The translations under genes were made by a program, and so were the position numbers. 64,000 nucleotides of DNA from Bacillus sp. FJAT-49736 (GTDB taxonomy: Bacteria > Bacillota > Bacilli > Bacillales > Bacillaceae_C), in contig NZ_JAGYPI010000003.1 of assembly GCF_018343615.1 (NCBI RefSeq), forward strand, positions 124,001-188,000, in the 5' to 3' direction. Positions 63,786-64,000 of the stretch are shown here, piece after piece (position 1 is the first letter of the stretch; each line of letters starts with the position of its first letter). The notes beneath the pieces were generated by a model, which made no database searches, was not told where the DNA came from, and saw nothing but the letters and a program-made list of their open reading frames with translations.

Positions 63786-64000
63786 TTAATCTTCTCTGAC
63801 TAATGTTACGGACCACATATTCCCATCTTTAACGACTCTGTTGGTTGTTCTAAAACGAGAAGTCCGACGGCGGGAAGTTCTCCGACGAGAAGTCCGACGA
63901 CGAGAAGTTCTCCGACGAGAAGTTCTCCGACGAGAAGTCCGACGACGGGAAGAGCTACGACGAGAAGTCCGACGACGGGAAGAGCTACGACGAGAAGTCC
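63786..64000 (-). CDS. Arg/Ser/Thr-rich repeat protein, CotG-like, 5' part outside the window
   Basis: The minus strand encodes, from the right edge, tandem TSRRR and TSRRSSSRRR units, and then a unique tail RTTNRVVKDGNMWSVTLVRE ending in Asp and TAA (63786-63788). About 70 residues are visible; the start lies beyond the window. Short repeats with alternating Arg/Ser are typical of CotG-type spore-coat proteins, which CotH kinases phosphorylate. The plus strand is also open through the repeat because it has no stops there, but it has no start signal or terminal sense. The coat assignment is inference. Confidence 0.65.
   Translation of the reverse strand, partial: TSRRSSSRRRTSRRSSSRRRTSRRRTSRRRTSRRRTSRRRTSRRRTSRFRTTNRVVKDGNMWSVTLVRED
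63869..64000. repeat. 15/30-bp tandem repeat coding for TSRRR units
   Basis: Units of 15 bp (TCCGACGACGAGAAG-like) and 30 bp repeat to the window edge and probably beyond. Variation between units (CGGAGA or CGTCGG for the Arg pair) is mostly silent. Confidence 0.85.

Noticed and set aside
63840-64000. Plus-strand open frame with RRREVLRREV-type repeats
   Set aside because: The repeat has no stop codons on either strand. The minus frame has a natural unique C-terminus and stop; the plus frame has no start signal.

Overview
The window looks like chromosomal DNA of a low-GC, endospore-forming Bacillaceae bacterium related to Bacillus. The pointers are Bacillus-type ribosome binding sites (AAGGAGG), several ATG, GTG and TTG starts, sporulation genes (three Spo0A-phosphorelay-type histidine kinases, a Spo0E-like phosphatase, a SpoIIP-like amidase, two YjcZ-type small proteins, a probable spore-coat Arg-rich repeat protein) and many genes with clear B. 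subtilis counterparts (lipM, lipA, zagA/yciC, znuACB, ycgQR, ycnKJI, helD, trpS behind a T-box). No rRNA, tRNA, prophage, transposase or CRISPR array was seen, so the content is mostly ordinary chromosome with a few accessory pieces.

Layout. 1-8 kb: the 3' part of a PAS histidine kinase, an ArsR regulator with an SRPBCC-PDZ fusion protein, two DUF3231 proteins around an EmrE-type exporter, an MFS exporter and a TrmB-type regulator. 8-12.2 kb: two paralogous small membrane proteins, the lipoate pair lipM-lipA, a 21-bp-period repeat patch and a methyltransferase. 12.2-19.4 kb: a zinc-starvation island with five Zur-like boxes: zagA (three boxes), znuA-znuC-znuB (one box), and a divergon of ycgR-ycgQ against a second, frameshifted CobW GTPase (one box). 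19.4-24.3 kb: a decayed small lipoprotein, SpoIIP-like amidase, a second PAS kinase, a glyoxalase-like protein and an SGNH hydrolase. 24.3-28.7 kb: a 28-bp tandem repeat, an ECF sigma/anti-sigma pair and an ABC exporter.

28.8-32.7 kb is a copper locus: a lipoprotein with two HIHP-motif repeats (apparently CTG start), then ycnK-ycnJ-ycnI. 32.7-40.3 kb holds a palindromic dispersed repeat, a monoglyceride-lipase-like hydrolase, a transglutaminase-like lipoprotein, a double-GNAT acetyltransferase with an aminoglycoside adenylyltransferase-like gene, T-box-controlled trpS and small genes. 40.6-43.3 kb is a large TPR-dynamin-like GTPase. 44.7-48.7 kb is a four-gene poly(ribitol-phosphate)-type locus (cytidylyltransferase, SDR reductase, two CDP-polyol phosphotransferases). 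48.7-54.6 kb: DUF817, Spo0E-like, a degenerate CPBP protein with a nitroreductase, a divergent two-component system, two YjcZ-like genes and a MobA-like nucleotidyltransferase.

54.9-57.5 kb is a BMP-type binding lipoprotein followed by a chemoreceptor, which may form a sensory pair. 57.5-64 kb: a D-2-hydroxyacid dehydrogenase, a LysM-3D-domain cell-wall protein, a cold-shock protein, the RNA polymerase recycling factor helD, a KinB-like kinase and, running off the right edge, an Arg/Ser/Thr-rich repeat protein that resembles CotG-type coat proteins. All homology statements come from reading the sequence and recalling families; no search was run.
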